DNA from: DATFEN01 sp035691285
Lineage (GTDB): Bacteria; Acidobacteriota; Vicinamibacteria; Fen-336
Reading direction: 5' to 3'
Length of the DNA: 32,496 nt
Assembly: GCA_035691285.1 (NCBI GenBank)
Contig: DASSJI010000186.1
Span: 1-32,496, forward strand
Shown: positions 8,514 to 17,342 of the stretch, one piece after another
How the letters are laid out: each line of letters begins with the position of its first letter
Numbering within the stretch: the stretch's first letter is position 1
The notes under the pieces: generated by a model
Told to the model about the DNA's origin: nothing
What the model saw: the letters and a program-made list of their open reading frames with translations, nothing else
Databases searched by the model: none
Translations under genes and position numbers: made by a program

Positions 8514-9436
8514 GCTGGACGAAGCCCCGGGCGCTGCGCCCGGGCGACCTCCTCGGCGTGGCTGCGCCGTCGGCGGCCTTCGACCCGGCGCTCCTCGCCC
8601 GGGGCGTGGCCGAGCTCGAGTCCCTCGGCTTCCGCGTGCGCGTGCCCGACGGCATCCACGAGCGCGCCCGCTTCGCGGCGGGGACGGCGGCGCGGCGCCT
8701 CGCCGAGCTCGCGGCGCTCTACGAGGACGACGCCGTCGCGGGCATCGTGTGCGCCCGAGGCGGCGCCGGGTCGATTCACCTGCTGCCCGCCTTCGACCCT
8801 GGCCTCGCCCAGAAGCACCCGAAGCCGCTGATCGGCTGCAGCGACCTCACCTTTCTCCACGTCGTCCTCAACGGGCTGGGCCTCGTCACCTTCCACGGCC
8901 CGATGGCCGCCGGCGACATCGGGCGCGGCACGTACGACCGGGACAGCTTCTGGAGAGCCGTGACCGGCGAGGGCGGACCCTGGGCGACGGATGATGACGA
9001 TCTCCTGGTCCTGCGCTCGGGCCAGGGGCGAGGGAGGCTCCTGGGAGGCTGCCTCTCGATCCTGGCGTCGGGCTTCGGCACGCCGTGGGCGTTCCACCCC
9101 GACCGGGACGGCACGATCCTCTTCCTGGAGGACGTGGGGGAGCCGCCCTACCGGATCGACCGCCACCTGCGACAGCTTCGGGCTGCGGGCGCCTTCGAAG
9201 GCCTGCGGGGGGTGGTCTTCGGCGACATGCCCGGGTGTGCTCCACCCCGAGACGTCTCGTTCACACTGGAGGAGGTCATCCTCGACGCCCTCGCCGGCCT
9301 CGACGTGCCGGTGGCCCTCGGCCTGTCGAGCGGCCACGTGGCGAATGGCGCTTTGACCTTGCCCCTCGGCGTCCCGGCGCGCCTGTCCTGCGACGGCGCC
9401 GCCCGGCTGGAGCTGCTCGAGACCGGCGTCCGGTGA
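8510..9436 (+). CDS. ldcA: Muramoyl-tetrapeptide LD-carboxypeptidase (S66)
   Basis: A 308-aa cytoplasmic serine peptidase of family S66. It removes the terminal D-Ala from recycled tetrapeptides so that the tripeptide can be reused by Mpl. The Ser-Glu-His triad is visible: S111 in IGCSDLTFLH, E207 in LFLEDVGEPPYRIDR and H276 in GLSSGHVANG. CARGGAGSIHLLP (81-93) matches the conserved R-GG-G region. The GTG at 8510 overlaps the SDR stop (GTGA), and the stop overlaps the mpl start in the same way. The length is normal. Confidence 0.9.
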   Translation: MSWTKPRALRPGDLLGVAAPSAAFDPALLARGVAELESLGFRVRVPDGIHERARFAAGTAARRLAELAALYEDDAVAGIVCARGGAGSIHLLPAFDPGLAQKHPKPLIGCSDLTFLHVVLNGLGLVTFHGPMAAGDIGRGTYDRDSFWRAVTGEGGPWATDDDDLLVLRSGQGRGRLLGGCLSILASGFGTPWAFHPDRDGTILFLEDVGEPPYRIDRHLRQLRAAGAFEGLRGVVFGDMPGCAPPRDVSFTLEEVILDALAGLDVPVALGLSSGHVANGALTLPLGVPARLSCDGAARLELLETGVR

Positions 9437-10821
9437 AGGTCCACCTCTCCGGTGTCTGTGGCACCGCCATGGCCTCGCTGGCCGGCCTCCTCCGCGAGCG
9501 CGGCCACGACGTGACCGGATCCGATCAGGACGTCTACCCGCCCATGTCGACGCAGCTTCAGGCCATGGGGATCCCCCTGCGGTCGCCCTACGCGGCGGAG
9601 AACGTACCGGCCGACGCGGACGTCGTGGTGATCGGCAACGCCCTGTCGCGGGGCAACCCCGAGATCGAGACGGTCCTCGACCGCGGACAGCGCATGACCA
9701 GCCTGCCGGCGCTCCTGGCCGAGGACTTCCTCCGCGACCGCACGTCGGTGGTCGTGGCCGGCACGCACGGCAAGACGACGACCAGCGCCTGGCTCGCCTT
9801 CCTGCTCGACCGTGCGGGTCTCGATCCCTCTTTCGTGGTCGGCGGGGTCCCGGTCGACTTCGGGCGGAGCTACAGGCTCGGGGCCGGCCGCGCATTCGTC
9901 GTCGAGGGCGACGAGTACGACTCGGCCTTCTTCGACAAGCGGCCCAAGTTCGTGCACTACCTGCCCGAGATCGCCGTGATCGGCAACGTCGAGTTCGACC
10001 ACGCCGACATCTACGCCGACCTGGAGGCGGTGAAGACGGCCTTCTTCCGCCTGATGACCGTGATCCCGCGCCGCGGCCTGCTGGTGGCAGGGATCGAGAG
10101 CGCGGCGCTCCGCGAGCTGCTTCCACGGGCATTTTGCCGGGTGGAGACGTTCGCGCTCGAGCAGGACGCGGACTGGCGCGCCACCGGCCTGCGCCCGGGC
10201 CACGACGGATGGCGCTTCCGGATCGTGCGGCGCGGGACCGACCTCGGCGAGTTCCGGATCGCCCTGCCCGGCGAGCACAACGTCCGCAACGCCCTGGCGG
10301 CAATCGCCGCCGCGGCGGGTCTCGGGGTGGAGCCCGCGCGCCTGGGTGACGCGCTCGCGTCGTTTCGAGGGGTGCGGCGCCGGCTCGAGCTCCGGGGCGA
10401 GGCCCGGGGCGTGCGGGTCTACGACGACTTCGCCCACCACCCGACCGCCGTCCGGGAGACGCTGCGGGCCCTGCGCGCCCTCGAGGCCGGCCGCCTGGTC
10501 GCGGTGTTCGAGCCACGCTCCTACACCTCGCGAACCCGGGTCTTCCAGGAGGACTTCGCCCGCGCCTTCTCCGAGGCCGACGAGGTGCTCGTCGCCGCGG
10601 CCTTCCTGCCGGGCAAGGTGCCGGAAGCCCAGCGCATCTCGGAGCGGGAGCTCGTGGCCGCCATCGAGGGGCGCGGACGCCGCGCCCGCTTCGTGCCCAC
10701 GGTCGAGGCGATCGTGGGCTTGCTCACGGAGGAGCTGCGCGCAGGGGACCGCGTGGCCGTCCTGTCGAACGGCGGCTTCGGCGGGATCCACGAGAGGCTC
10801 CTCGCCGCGCTGCGCGAGTGA
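9433..10821 (+). CDS. mpl: UDP-MurNAc:tripeptide ligase Mpl
   Basis: A 462-aa Mur ligase that joins recycled L-Ala-gamma-D-Glu-meso-DAP tripeptide to UDP-MurNAc in the cytoplasm. It carries the N-terminal GVCGTAMASLAGLL, the ATP loop GTHGKTTTS (110-118), and the EGDEYDSAFFDKRPKFVHY segment (158-176) that marks Mpl rather than MurC. Later come NVEFDHADIY, GEHNVRNALAAI and YDDFAHHPTAVRETL. It is the last gene of the nagZ-SDR-ldcA-mpl chain. Its GTG start overlaps the ldcA stop. The presence of Mpl implies meso-DAP peptidoglycan. Confidence 0.92.
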   Translation: MKVHLSGVCGTAMASLAGLLRERGHDVTGSDQDVYPPMSTQLQAMGIPLRSPYAAENVPADADVVVIGNALSRGNPEIETVLDRGQRMTSLPALLAEDFLRDRTSVVVAGTHGKTTTSAWLAFLLDRAGLDPSFVVGGVPVDFGRSYRLGAGRAFVVEGDEYDSAFFDKRPKFVHYLPEIAVIGNVEFDHADIYADLEAVKTAFFRLMTVIPRRGLLVAGIESAALRELLPRAFCRVETFALEQDADWRATGLRPGHDGWRFRIVRRGTDLGEFRIALPGEHNVRNALAAIAAAAGLGVEPARLGDALASFRGVRRRLELRGEARGVRVYDDFAHHPTAVRETLRALRALEAGRLVAVFEPRSYTSRTRVFQEDFARAFSEADEVLVAAAFLPGKVPEAQRISERELVAAIEGRGRRARFVPTVEAIVGLLTEELRAGDRVAVLSNGGFGGIHERLLAALRE

Positions 10822-10832
10822 CCGGGCCTGCG

Positions 10833-10861
10833 TGGACGGACAGCCGGGCCTGTGCTACAAC
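10833..10861 (+). promoter_or_regulatory. Promoter of the TonB-dependent receptor gene
   Basis: TGGACG (10833-10838), a 17-bp spacer and TACAAC (10856-10861), with an upstream TGTGC giving an extended -10, lie in the 99-bp gap after mpl. The gene's Shine-Dalgarno (AAGGAGG) follows about 45 nt later. This is the only gene in the plus-strand run with a long leader. No Fur or B12-riboswitch-like signal is recognised. Confidence 0.4.
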
Positions 10862-10920
10862 TTCGCGCAGTCTCTGACACTTCCGCACAGGACGCGCGCC
10901 TACACGAAGGAGGACGGTGT

Positions 10921-13242
10921 ATGAAGCGTTTTCTCCTGGCCATCCTCGGCACGGGGCTTCTCGCCATTCCCCCGGCATGGGCCCAGGAGGCCCAGCAGCC
11001 GGCGGCCGAGGGCGAAGAGGAAAAGACTCTGACCTTCACCGACACCGTCGTCGTGTCGGGCTCGAAGGTGGAGGAGAAGGTCATCGACTCGCCGGCCACG
11101 ATCAGCGTCATCACCGCGGACAAGATCGCGGCCAACCCAGCGCAGAACTTCGGCGACCTGCTGCGCGCCGTGCCCGGGGTCACCGTGATCCAGACCTCGG
11201 CCCGGGACGTCAACCTCTCGAGCCGCAACTCCGGCGTGTCCACCCTGAACAACTCCCAGCTCGCGCTCCTCGACGGCCGCACCATCTACCTCGACTTCTT
11301 CGGGATGATCCTGTGGGACTGGGTGCCGACCTCGTCCGAGGAGATCAAGCAGATCGAGGTGGTGCGCGGCCCGGCCTCTGTGGTGTGGGGCGCGAACGCC
11401 TTGACCGGCATCGTGAACATCATCACGAAGCCCCCGCGCGAGGCCAAGGGCGTGGTCTTCACCATGAACGGAGGGCTCTTCGATCGCGAGTGCGACAACT
11501 GCTCGCAGACGGACACGGGCTACAACTACGGCGCCAACGTCTCGATCGCCCAGGCCCCGAACGAGCGCTGGTCCTACAAGATCTCCGCGGGCTACTTCAA
11601 CAGCGATCCCTTCTCGCGCCCGACGGGGAGGATCCCCGTGGTGGGCGACCCGCGGACCGCCGATCCGAACGACACGATCGGCGGCGCGCTCTACCCGACG
11701 GACAGCGCGACCGGTGTCAACGCCTTCGAGAACAGCGAGACCTCGCAGCCGAAGGTGGACGTGCGGGTGGACAACGACATGGAGAGCGGCGCGCGCCTCT
11801 CGATCCAGGGCGGCTACGCGGGCACCGAGGGCATCATCCACACCGGGATCGGCCCCTTCGACATCCAGAGCGGCTCCTACATGGCCTACGGCCGCGTGGG
11901 CTACACGCAGGGAGGGTTCAAGGGCGCGGTGTTCGGCAACTTCGTGGACGCCGAGGCGCCGAACCTGCTCCAGAACGACCCCAACAATCCAGGCACGCCG
12001 ATCCAGCTCAACTTCACGACCCAGACCTACGACGCCGAGCTGGGCTACACCAGGGTGCTGGGCGGCAAGCACATCATCAGCCTGGGCGGCAACGCGCGGC
12101 GCAACAACTTCGACATCACGATCGCTCCGAACTCCGAGGACCGCAACGAGTTCGGCGCGTACCTGCAGGACGAGATCTTCTTCGAGAAGTTCCGGATCGC
12201 CGTGGGAGCCCGGGTGGACAAGTTCGGCAACCTCGACGACCCCGTCTTCTCGCCCCGCGTCTCGCTCATGTTCAAGCCCACGCCGAACCATGCGATCCGC
12301 GGGTCGTTCAACCGCGCCTTCCGCTCCCCGTCCGTGATCAACAACTTCATCGACCTCGACATCAGCAACCCCAACCTCGACCAGATCGTCAACCTCGGGC
12401 CGGCGCTGCCCCCGCCGCTCCGGCCGCTCGCGCCGCCGCCGTTCCTGCTCACGATCAACCTGTCCGGCAGCGAGACCGTCGACCCCCGCTACAACCTCAA
12501 GGAAGAGGGGCTGGACGCCTTCGAGATCGCCTACACGGGCACGTTCAACCGGAGGACCACGATCGGGCTGGCGCTCTACCAGAACGACAAGAACGACAAC
12601 ATCAACTTCACGAGCCTTCTGCCCAGCGCGCAGTTCCCCCAGGGGCTGCCGGGGCTGAGCTTCTACTCGCCCCAGAACCCCGCGCGGGGCATCACGTTGA
12701 CGGGCCAACCCGTGACTCTCTCCCCGCTGCTGATGACGATCCTGGGCCAGGTGGGGGTGCGCTTCCCCTACACCGTCTTCAGCTATCTGAACCTCGGCCC
12801 GGTCCGCGACAGGGGGATCGAGACCTCGCTGGATCACTACTTCAACGAGAACCTGAGCGGGTTCGTGAACTACTCCTGGCAGGACGACCTGGAGGTGCTC
12901 GACGCGGACGCGAACGAGATCCCGTACCCGACCGACGAGATCGCGCTGCCGCCGACCCACCGCTTCAACGCGGGGCTGAACTGGAACAGCGAGCGCTTCG
13001 TGGGGATGGCCCAGGTCAACTACGTCGACGACGCGCTGTGGAGCGACGTGCTGACCAAGGAATACCACGGCTTCACGGACGCCTACACCCTGGTCAACGC
13101 CAGCTTCGGCGTGAAGTGGAACGAGGGCAAGATCACCACCACCCTCAAGTGCATGAACCTGCTCAACGAGGACGTCCAGCAGCACATCTTCGGCGACATC
13201 ATGAAGCGTTCGGTGGCGCTCGAGCTGAAGTTCAGGTACTGA
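10921..13242 (+). CDS. TonB-dependent outer-membrane receptor
   Basis: A 773-aa outer-membrane transporter. A signal peptide (MKRFLLAILGTGLLAIPPAWAQ) is followed by a TonB-box-like DTVVVSGSK, a plug domain (about 50-165: DSPATISVITADKI, FGDLLRAVPGV, QIEVVRGPASVVWGANALTG, VNIITK) and a 22-strand-type barrel that ends in aromatic FRY. FRSPSVINNFIDLD fits the conserved barrel segment. A Cys pair (ECDNC) lies in an early extracellular loop. The substrate is not evident. The TonB/ExbBD energisers are not in the window. A good Shine-Dalgarno AAGGAGG lies 7 nt before the ATG. Confidence 0.93.
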   Translation: MKRFLLAILGTGLLAIPPAWAQEAQQPAAEGEEEKTLTFTDTVVVSGSKVEEKVIDSPATISVITADKIAANPAQNFGDLLRAVPGVTVIQTSARDVNLSSRNSGVSTLNNSQLALLDGRTIYLDFFGMILWDWVPTSSEEIKQIEVVRGPASVVWGANALTGIVNIITKPPREAKGVVFTMNGGLFDRECDNCSQTDTGYNYGANVSIAQAPNERWSYKISAGYFNSDPFSRPTGRIPVVGDPRTADPNDTIGGALYPTDSATGVNAFENSETSQPKVDVRVDNDMESGARLSIQGGYAGTEGIIHTGIGPFDIQSGSYMAYGRVGYTQGGFKGAVFGNFVDAEAPNLLQNDPNNPGTPIQLNFTTQTYDAELGYTRVLGGKHIISLGGNARRNNFDITIAPNSEDRNEFGAYLQDEIFFEKFRIAVGARVDKFGNLDDPVFSPRVSLMFKPTPNHAIRGSFNRAFRSPSVINNFIDLDISNPNLDQIVNLGPALPPPLRPLAPPPFLLTINLSGSETVDPRYNLKEEGLDAFEIAYTGTFNRRTTIGLALYQNDKNDNINFTSLLPSAQFPQGLPGLSFYSPQNPARGITLTGQPVTLSPLLMTILGQVGVRFPYTVFSYLNLGPVRDRGIETSLDHYFNENLSGFVNYSWQDDLEVLDADANEIPYPTDEIALPPTHRFNAGLNWNSERFVGMAQVNYVDDALWSDVLTKEYHGFTDAYTLVNASFGVKWNEGKITTTLKCMNLLNEDVQQHIFGDIMKRSVALELKFRY

Positions 13243-13268
13243 GCGCCCGCTGATCGTCGCTCTGGCTC

Positions 13269-13294
13269 AAGGCCGCCGGGATCCCGGCGGCCTT
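13269..13294. terminator. Rho-independent terminator between convergent genes
   Basis: A perfect palindrome with 12-bp arms (AAGGCCGCCGGG and its complement, two central bases AT) lies 26 nt after the receptor stop and 2 nt before the stop of the minus-strand protease. On the plus strand it is followed by a pyrimidine-rich CTTCATTCC. The U-tract is short but the stem is very stable. It probably serves both converging transcripts. Confidence 0.7.
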
Positions 13295-13296
13295 CT

Positions 13297-14700
13297 TCAT
13301 TCCACCGACACGGCCACGAAACGGAGCTGTCCGTCGCGCTCGACCTGGAGGACAGCGCCCGCGCCGGGCTTCAGGGCGTCGATGGCGGCACGGAGCTGGG
13401 CGATGTCCGCCACCGGCGAGGCGTTCACCGAGTAGATCACGTCGCCGGCCTCGATGCCGTCCTCGAAGGGCAGCGCGTCGGCCTGGGACGCGGCCACCAC
13501 CACGCCCGCCTGCGCCCGGAGCGGGCCGACCATCGCCTGCACCTCCTCGTCGAGGTCCAGGGCGAGCAGGCCGAGGCGGGGCACGAGGTTGCGCTCGGGT
13601 GAGACGCGATCCAGGAGGCGCTGCCGATCGCGAGGCCGCTCGCCCACCGTCACGACGATCGGGTGCAGGGTGGCGCCCCGCAGCACCGCGAGGCTGACAC
13701 TGGTCCCGGGCGTGCGACGATAGAGGTTGACGTCGAGCTGCCGCGCGTTCTCGAGGGGCTTGCCGTCGATCGAGAGCACCACGTCGCCGATCCCGAGCCC
13801 CGCCCGCTGCGCCGCGCTGCCCGTCTTGACGTCGGCGATCACCACGCCACGGTCCCTCGGCAGCCCCAGCCCCCGGGCGAGCACCGGCGTGATGGTCTGG
13901 GCCCGGGCCCCGATCTCCCCGCGCCGCACGCGGCCGCTCTGGCGGATCTGCTCGTAGACGCTGCCCACGATGTGGGCCGGCGCCGCGAAGCCGATGCCCT
14001 CGCTGCCGCCCGACTGGCTCAGGATGAGCGTGTTGATGCCGATCACGCGGCCCTCGGTGTCGACGAGCGGCCCTCCGCTGTTGCCGCGGTTGATGGAGGC
14101 GTCCGTCTGGATGTAGATCATCGGATGCTCGGGCTCGAGCTGCCGGGCCACGGCGCTGACGACGCCCAGGCTCACCGAATCCTCCAGGCCGAGAGGGCTG
14201 CCGAGTGCGAGGACGACCTGGCCCTGGCGCACCGACTCCGAGTCTCCGAGCGGCAGCGCCACGAGGCCCGTCTCGGCGACCTTCAGGACCGCGATGTCCG
14301 TCTCGCGATCCACGCCGACCACCTGGGCGCCGACCGGCCGGCCCCGGGACTTCAGCACCGAGCGCCCGTCGTCCCTGGCCGACGGAAGCAGCACCTGCAC
14401 CGTTCGGGCGCCGTGGACGACGTGGGCGTTCGTCACCACGTAGCCGTCGGGGTCGAGGACGACCCCCGAGCCGGCGCTGAACTGGCGGGGGAGGAGCGCG
14501 GCCTCGGCGGCGCCGACGGGAGCGGCGTATCCCCGCACCAGCACCTGCACGACGGCAGGCTTGACGCGCGCGATCAGGTCCTGGAGGTCGCCATTGAAGC
14601 GCGCGAGCTCCGATGGCTGGGGTCGCTGGGCGGCGCTCTGGGACCCGGCCACGGGTGCGGCGAGGAGCAGCGCGACGGCGAAAGCGAGGCGCAGCGGCAT
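13297..14700 (-). CDS. DegQ/DegP-like periplasmic serine protease with two PDZ domains
   Basis: A 467-aa HtrA-family protease for quality control in the periplasm. It has a signal peptide (MPLRLAFAVALLLAAPVAG), a trypsin-like domain with catalytic H93 (TNAHVVHG), D135 (RETDIAVLK) and S208 (NRGNSGGPL), then PDZ1 (about 260-355: RGVVIADVKTGSAAQRAGL) and a shorter PDZ2 (about 380-465: ADALPFEDGIEAGDVIYSVN). The triad is complete and the length normal. A very strong RBS (AGGAGGT, 3 nt from the ATG) sits over the end of the preceding phosphoesterase gene, so this last gene of the minus-strand run is well translated. Confidence 0.92.
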   Translation of the reverse strand: MPLRLAFAVALLLAAPVAGSQSAAQRPQPSELARFNGDLQDLIARVKPAVVQVLVRGYAAPVGAAEAALLPRQFSAGSGVVLDPDGYVVTNAHVVHGARTVQVLLPSARDDGRSVLKSRGRPVGAQVVGVDRETDIAVLKVAETGLVALPLGDSESVRQGQVVLALGSPLGLEDSVSLGVVSAVARQLEPEHPMIYIQTDASINRGNSGGPLVDTEGRVIGINTLILSQSGGSEGIGFAAPAHIVGSVYEQIRQSGRVRRGEIGARAQTITPVLARGLGLPRDRGVVIADVKTGSAAQRAGLGIGDVVLSIDGKPLENARQLDVNLYRRTPGTSVSLAVLRGATLHPIVVTVGERPRDRQRLLDRVSPERNLVPRLGLLALDLDEEVQAMVGPLRAQAGVVVAASQADALPFEDGIEAGDVIYSVNASPVADIAQLRAAIDALKPGAGAVLQVERDGQLRFVAVSVE

Positions 14701-14708
14701 GGGACCTC

Positions 14709-15806
14709 CTAACGAAGCTCCAGCGAGAACAGCGCGCGCGCGGAGCCGTCGGGGGCCACGCCGAGCACCTCGAGCAGGGGCGGCCCGGCGCGCGGGAAGG
14801 CGAGCCGCATGAAGCCGGCGTGGTCGCGCGCGAAGCGCGTGCCCTGGATCTTTCGGACGCCGCTGGTGTGGCCCAGGATGCCCGAGCCGCTGACGAGGAT
14901 GTAGCGCGGGCTGTCCCTGGCGATGACCTGGAGGTTGTGCTCGTGCCCGGCGGCGAAGGCGAGAGGCGGCCGTGCCTCGAAGGCGCGGAGGAGCGCCGCA
15001 CGCATGCCCTCGTTCTCCGCCGAGCTCAGGTCCTGGGGCGAGGCTCCCCCCTTGCGTGCGGCGGGATAGCTGGATCCGATCAAGGGCAGCGGGATCCACA
15101 GCCACGGCTTCCAGTCGGTCAGCGGGAAGAGGTGCTGTCGGACCGAGAAGTGGCCGCCGTGGGGACCGCCGCTGGCCAGCGGGTGATGGGCCGCCACCAC
15201 GACCTCCCGGTCCGGGGCCCCGCGCAGGGCCGCCTGGACGGCGGCCACGACCTCCTCCTCGGAGTCCGCGGCGCACGAGGAGGCGGGATGCCGTGGCTTC
15301 TCGTGGGCGTGGAGGAACCATTGGGTATCGAGCAGCAGAAGCCGGACGCGCGCCCCGAGGTCCAGGATCTCCGGGCCGGGGCACCCGCCCTCGGGGAGCT
15401 GCCGGGCGCTTTCGGGTCCCCGCTCGCGGACGAAGGCGGCGGAGCGCAGCACGGCATCCCAGCCGTCCCTTCCGGAGGCGGCCCAGTCGTGGTTCCCGGG
15501 CACGAAGACGGTGCGCAGGCCCGGGATCCGGACCGCGTCGAGCTGGGCGACGAGACGGCGCTCGCCCTCGGGCCGCTCCGCGTCGCCGGGAGGGGGCAGG
15601 CCCCTCGGGTAGACGTTGTCGCCGAGGAACACGACCGTGGTGCGGACGGGATCCTGCGCGGCGGCCGCGGACAGCGCCCGGAGCACGGGTTCGCCCCTGG
15701 GATCGGGCGTGCCGGCATCGCCGACGAGCAGCAGGACCGTGTCCGCGGGCGGCTCCCCGGGAGCCGCCGCCGCCAGGGCCAGGACGAGCGCAGCCGCTGA
15801 CGTCAT
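14709..15806 (-). CDS. Exported calcineurin-like metallophosphoesterase
   Basis: A 365-aa protein. A signal-peptide-like N-terminus (MTSAAALVLALAAAAPG) precedes a two-metal phosphoesterase domain with all motifs: VGDAG (D30), FLGDNVYPRG (D63, N64), GNHDW (104-108), VAAHHPLASGG and AAGHEHNLQ. This resembles exported purple-acid-phosphatase-like or alkaline-phosphatase-like enzymes. The substrate is unknown. The start overlaps the Ppx/GppA stop (ATGA), so the two phosphatases are made together, one probably cytoplasmic and one exported. degQ follows 8 nt later. Confidence 0.85.
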   Translation of the reverse strand: MTSAAALVLALAAAAPGEPPADTVLLLVGDAGTPDPRGEPVLRALSAAAAQDPVRTTVVFLGDNVYPRGLPPPGDAERPEGERRLVAQLDAVRIPGLRTVFVPGNHDWAASGRDGWDAVLRSAAFVRERGPESARQLPEGGCPGPEILDLGARVRLLLLDTQWFLHAHEKPRHPASSCAADSEEEVVAAVQAALRGAPDREVVVAAHHPLASGGPHGGHFSVRQHLFPLTDWKPWLWIPLPLIGSSYPAARKGGASPQDLSSAENEGMRAALLRAFEARPPLAFAAGHEHNLQVIARDSPRYILVSGSGILGHTSGVRKIQGTRFARDHAGFMRLAFPRAGPPLLEVLGVAPDGSARALFSLELR

Positions 15807-17305
15807 CGAGCCCGCACGACCGCCAGGTCGCGGCCGAAAGCGTCGGCGAAGCGCGCGCCGATGCGCCGGGGCCTCCAGCCCCCGAGGCCCTTCACGGCCA
15901 CGCGGGCCCGGCGAGGGCGGAGGCTCACCCGCAGCGAGATCGGCCCGTCGTCCGGACAGCGCTCCTCGATGTCGTCGGCGAGCACCAGCAGCGTCGCCGC
16001 GCGCTCGATCGCCGCGTGGTCCCTGGCGCTGACGAGGGGCGCGTAGCGAGCCAGGTCGGCGCCGTCGTCCCCGGCGCTGCGCGCGACGGCCGAGAGCAGC
16101 GCGATGCCCCGGTGCGTGAAGCCGAGCAGGTCCGTGGCGACAACGATGTCGGCGAGGTGCTCGTGGCGGTCGAAGAAGTCGATGCTGCGGCCGATGTCGA
16201 GGAGCGTGGCGGCGTGCAGCAGCGCCTCGCGCAGCTCCGCCACGCCGTCCGGCTCGAGGGCGTCGAACAACGCCGCGGCCAGGCCGCGGCGTCTCTCTCC
16301 GGAGGCGGGGTCGGAGCCGCGGAACGCCCGGGCGAGCGCCTCCGCCGACGACCGCCGCATGGCCTCGCCCGGGGGGAGCGCCCCGTCCGCGAGGCCCAGT
16401 GCCAGGCCCTCCCGGACGCCCTGGCCCGAGACGAGGATCTCGCCCGCCCCCAGCCATTCCATCAGCGCGACGATGGCGAGGCCGCCGCCGACGATGGAGT
16501 CTCCGCGGTCGTCGTTGAGCCCCGGCACCTGCACCCGCTTCTTCAGCTTGCGTGAGGCCAGCAGGGACACGACGCGCTCGGCGCGCTCGCGGGTCAGGGC
16601 GTAGGCGTGGAGCCGGTGGAGGGGGTAGCGCTGCAGCCGCTGGTCCACCTTGGCCAGGTTGCGAACGGTGCCGCCGGTGCCGACGAGGGCCTCGCCCCGC
16701 GCCAGGCGGCCCATGCCCGAGCCCTCGAAGAACGAGCGGGCATGGTTGCGGAGCCGCCGCATCTCCTTCTCGGTGGGGGGATCGGACTTCAGGAAGGCGT
16801 CGGAGAGGCGCAGCGCGCCGAGGGGGAAGCTGGCCTTCTCGCCGAGGCTCCGCTTGCGGAAGCGCGAGAGCTGGAGGCTGCCGCCGCCGAGGTCGAACAG
16901 GAAGCCGTCCTGGACGGGCAGGCCGCGGACGGCGCCCAGGAAGCCGTAGCGCGCCTCCTCCTCGCCCGAGAGGATGCGCACGGCGATGCCCAGCTCGCGC
17001 CGCACGCGCTCGATGAAGCGCCGGCCGTTGGCGGCGTCCCGGACCGCCGCGGTCGCCACCGCCAGGGTGCGCCGCGCCGCGCCGCCGACGGCGATGGCCT
17101 TGAAGTCGCGGAGCGCGTCCATGGCGCGCTCCACGGACTCGCGTGACAGGGCGTGGGTCTCGTCCAGCTCGCGCACCAGGCGCAGGGACGCGCGGGTGCT
17201 GGCGAGGATGCGCAGGGCTCCTCCGGGCTCGGGAGCGTAGACGACGACGCGGCCCGAGTTGGACCCGATGTCGATCACCGCGACGGGTGCGCGCGCCCGG
17301 GACAT
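15803..17305 (-). CDS. Ppx/GppA family exopolyphosphatase/pppGpp phosphatase
   Basis: A 500-aa ASKHA-fold phosphatase that degrades polyphosphate and/or pppGpp. Motifs: VAVIDIGSNSGRVVVY (8-23), ATAAVRDAANG, SGEEEARYGFLGA, FDLGGGSLQLSRF and GTGGTVRNLAKVDQR. A C-terminal HD-like helical region (LLHAATLLDIGRSIDFFDRH, then LLGFTHRGIALL) is typical of long Ppx proteins. The sequence cannot decide between Ppx and GppA activity. The ATG at 17305 has GGAAG 9 nt upstream. It lies 37 nt after the sulfatase-like lipoprotein gene, in the same direction. Confidence 0.9.
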   Translation of the reverse strand: MSRARAPVAVIDIGSNSGRVVVYAPEPGGALRILASTRASLRLVRELDETHALSRESVERAMDALRDFKAIAVGGAARRTLAVATAAVRDAANGRRFIERVRRELGIAVRILSGEEEARYGFLGAVRGLPVQDGFLFDLGGGSLQLSRFRKRSLGEKASFPLGALRLSDAFLKSDPPTEKEMRRLRNHARSFFEGSGMGRLARGEALVGTGGTVRNLAKVDQRLQRYPLHRLHAYALTRERAERVVSLLASRKLKKRVQVPGLNDDRGDSIVGGGLAIVALMEWLGAGEILVSGQGVREGLALGLADGALPPGEAMRRSSAEALARAFRGSDPASGERRRGLAAALFDALEPDGVAELREALLHAATLLDIGRSIDFFDRHEHLADIVVATDLLGFTHRGIALLSAVARSAGDDGADLARYAPLVSARDHAAIERAATLLVLADDIEERCPDDGPISLRVSLRPRRARVAVKGLGGWRPRRIGARFADAFGRDLAVVRAR

Positions 17306-17342
17306 CGACGTAGCTTCCGCGATCGACGCGCGAGCGTCAACG

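Noticed and set aside
10900..13185. 761-codon minus-strand frame opposite the TonB-dependent receptor
   Set aside because: The translation is repetitive Val/Leu/Arg/Asp without domains. The plus strand carries a full receptor with signal peptide and barrel end.
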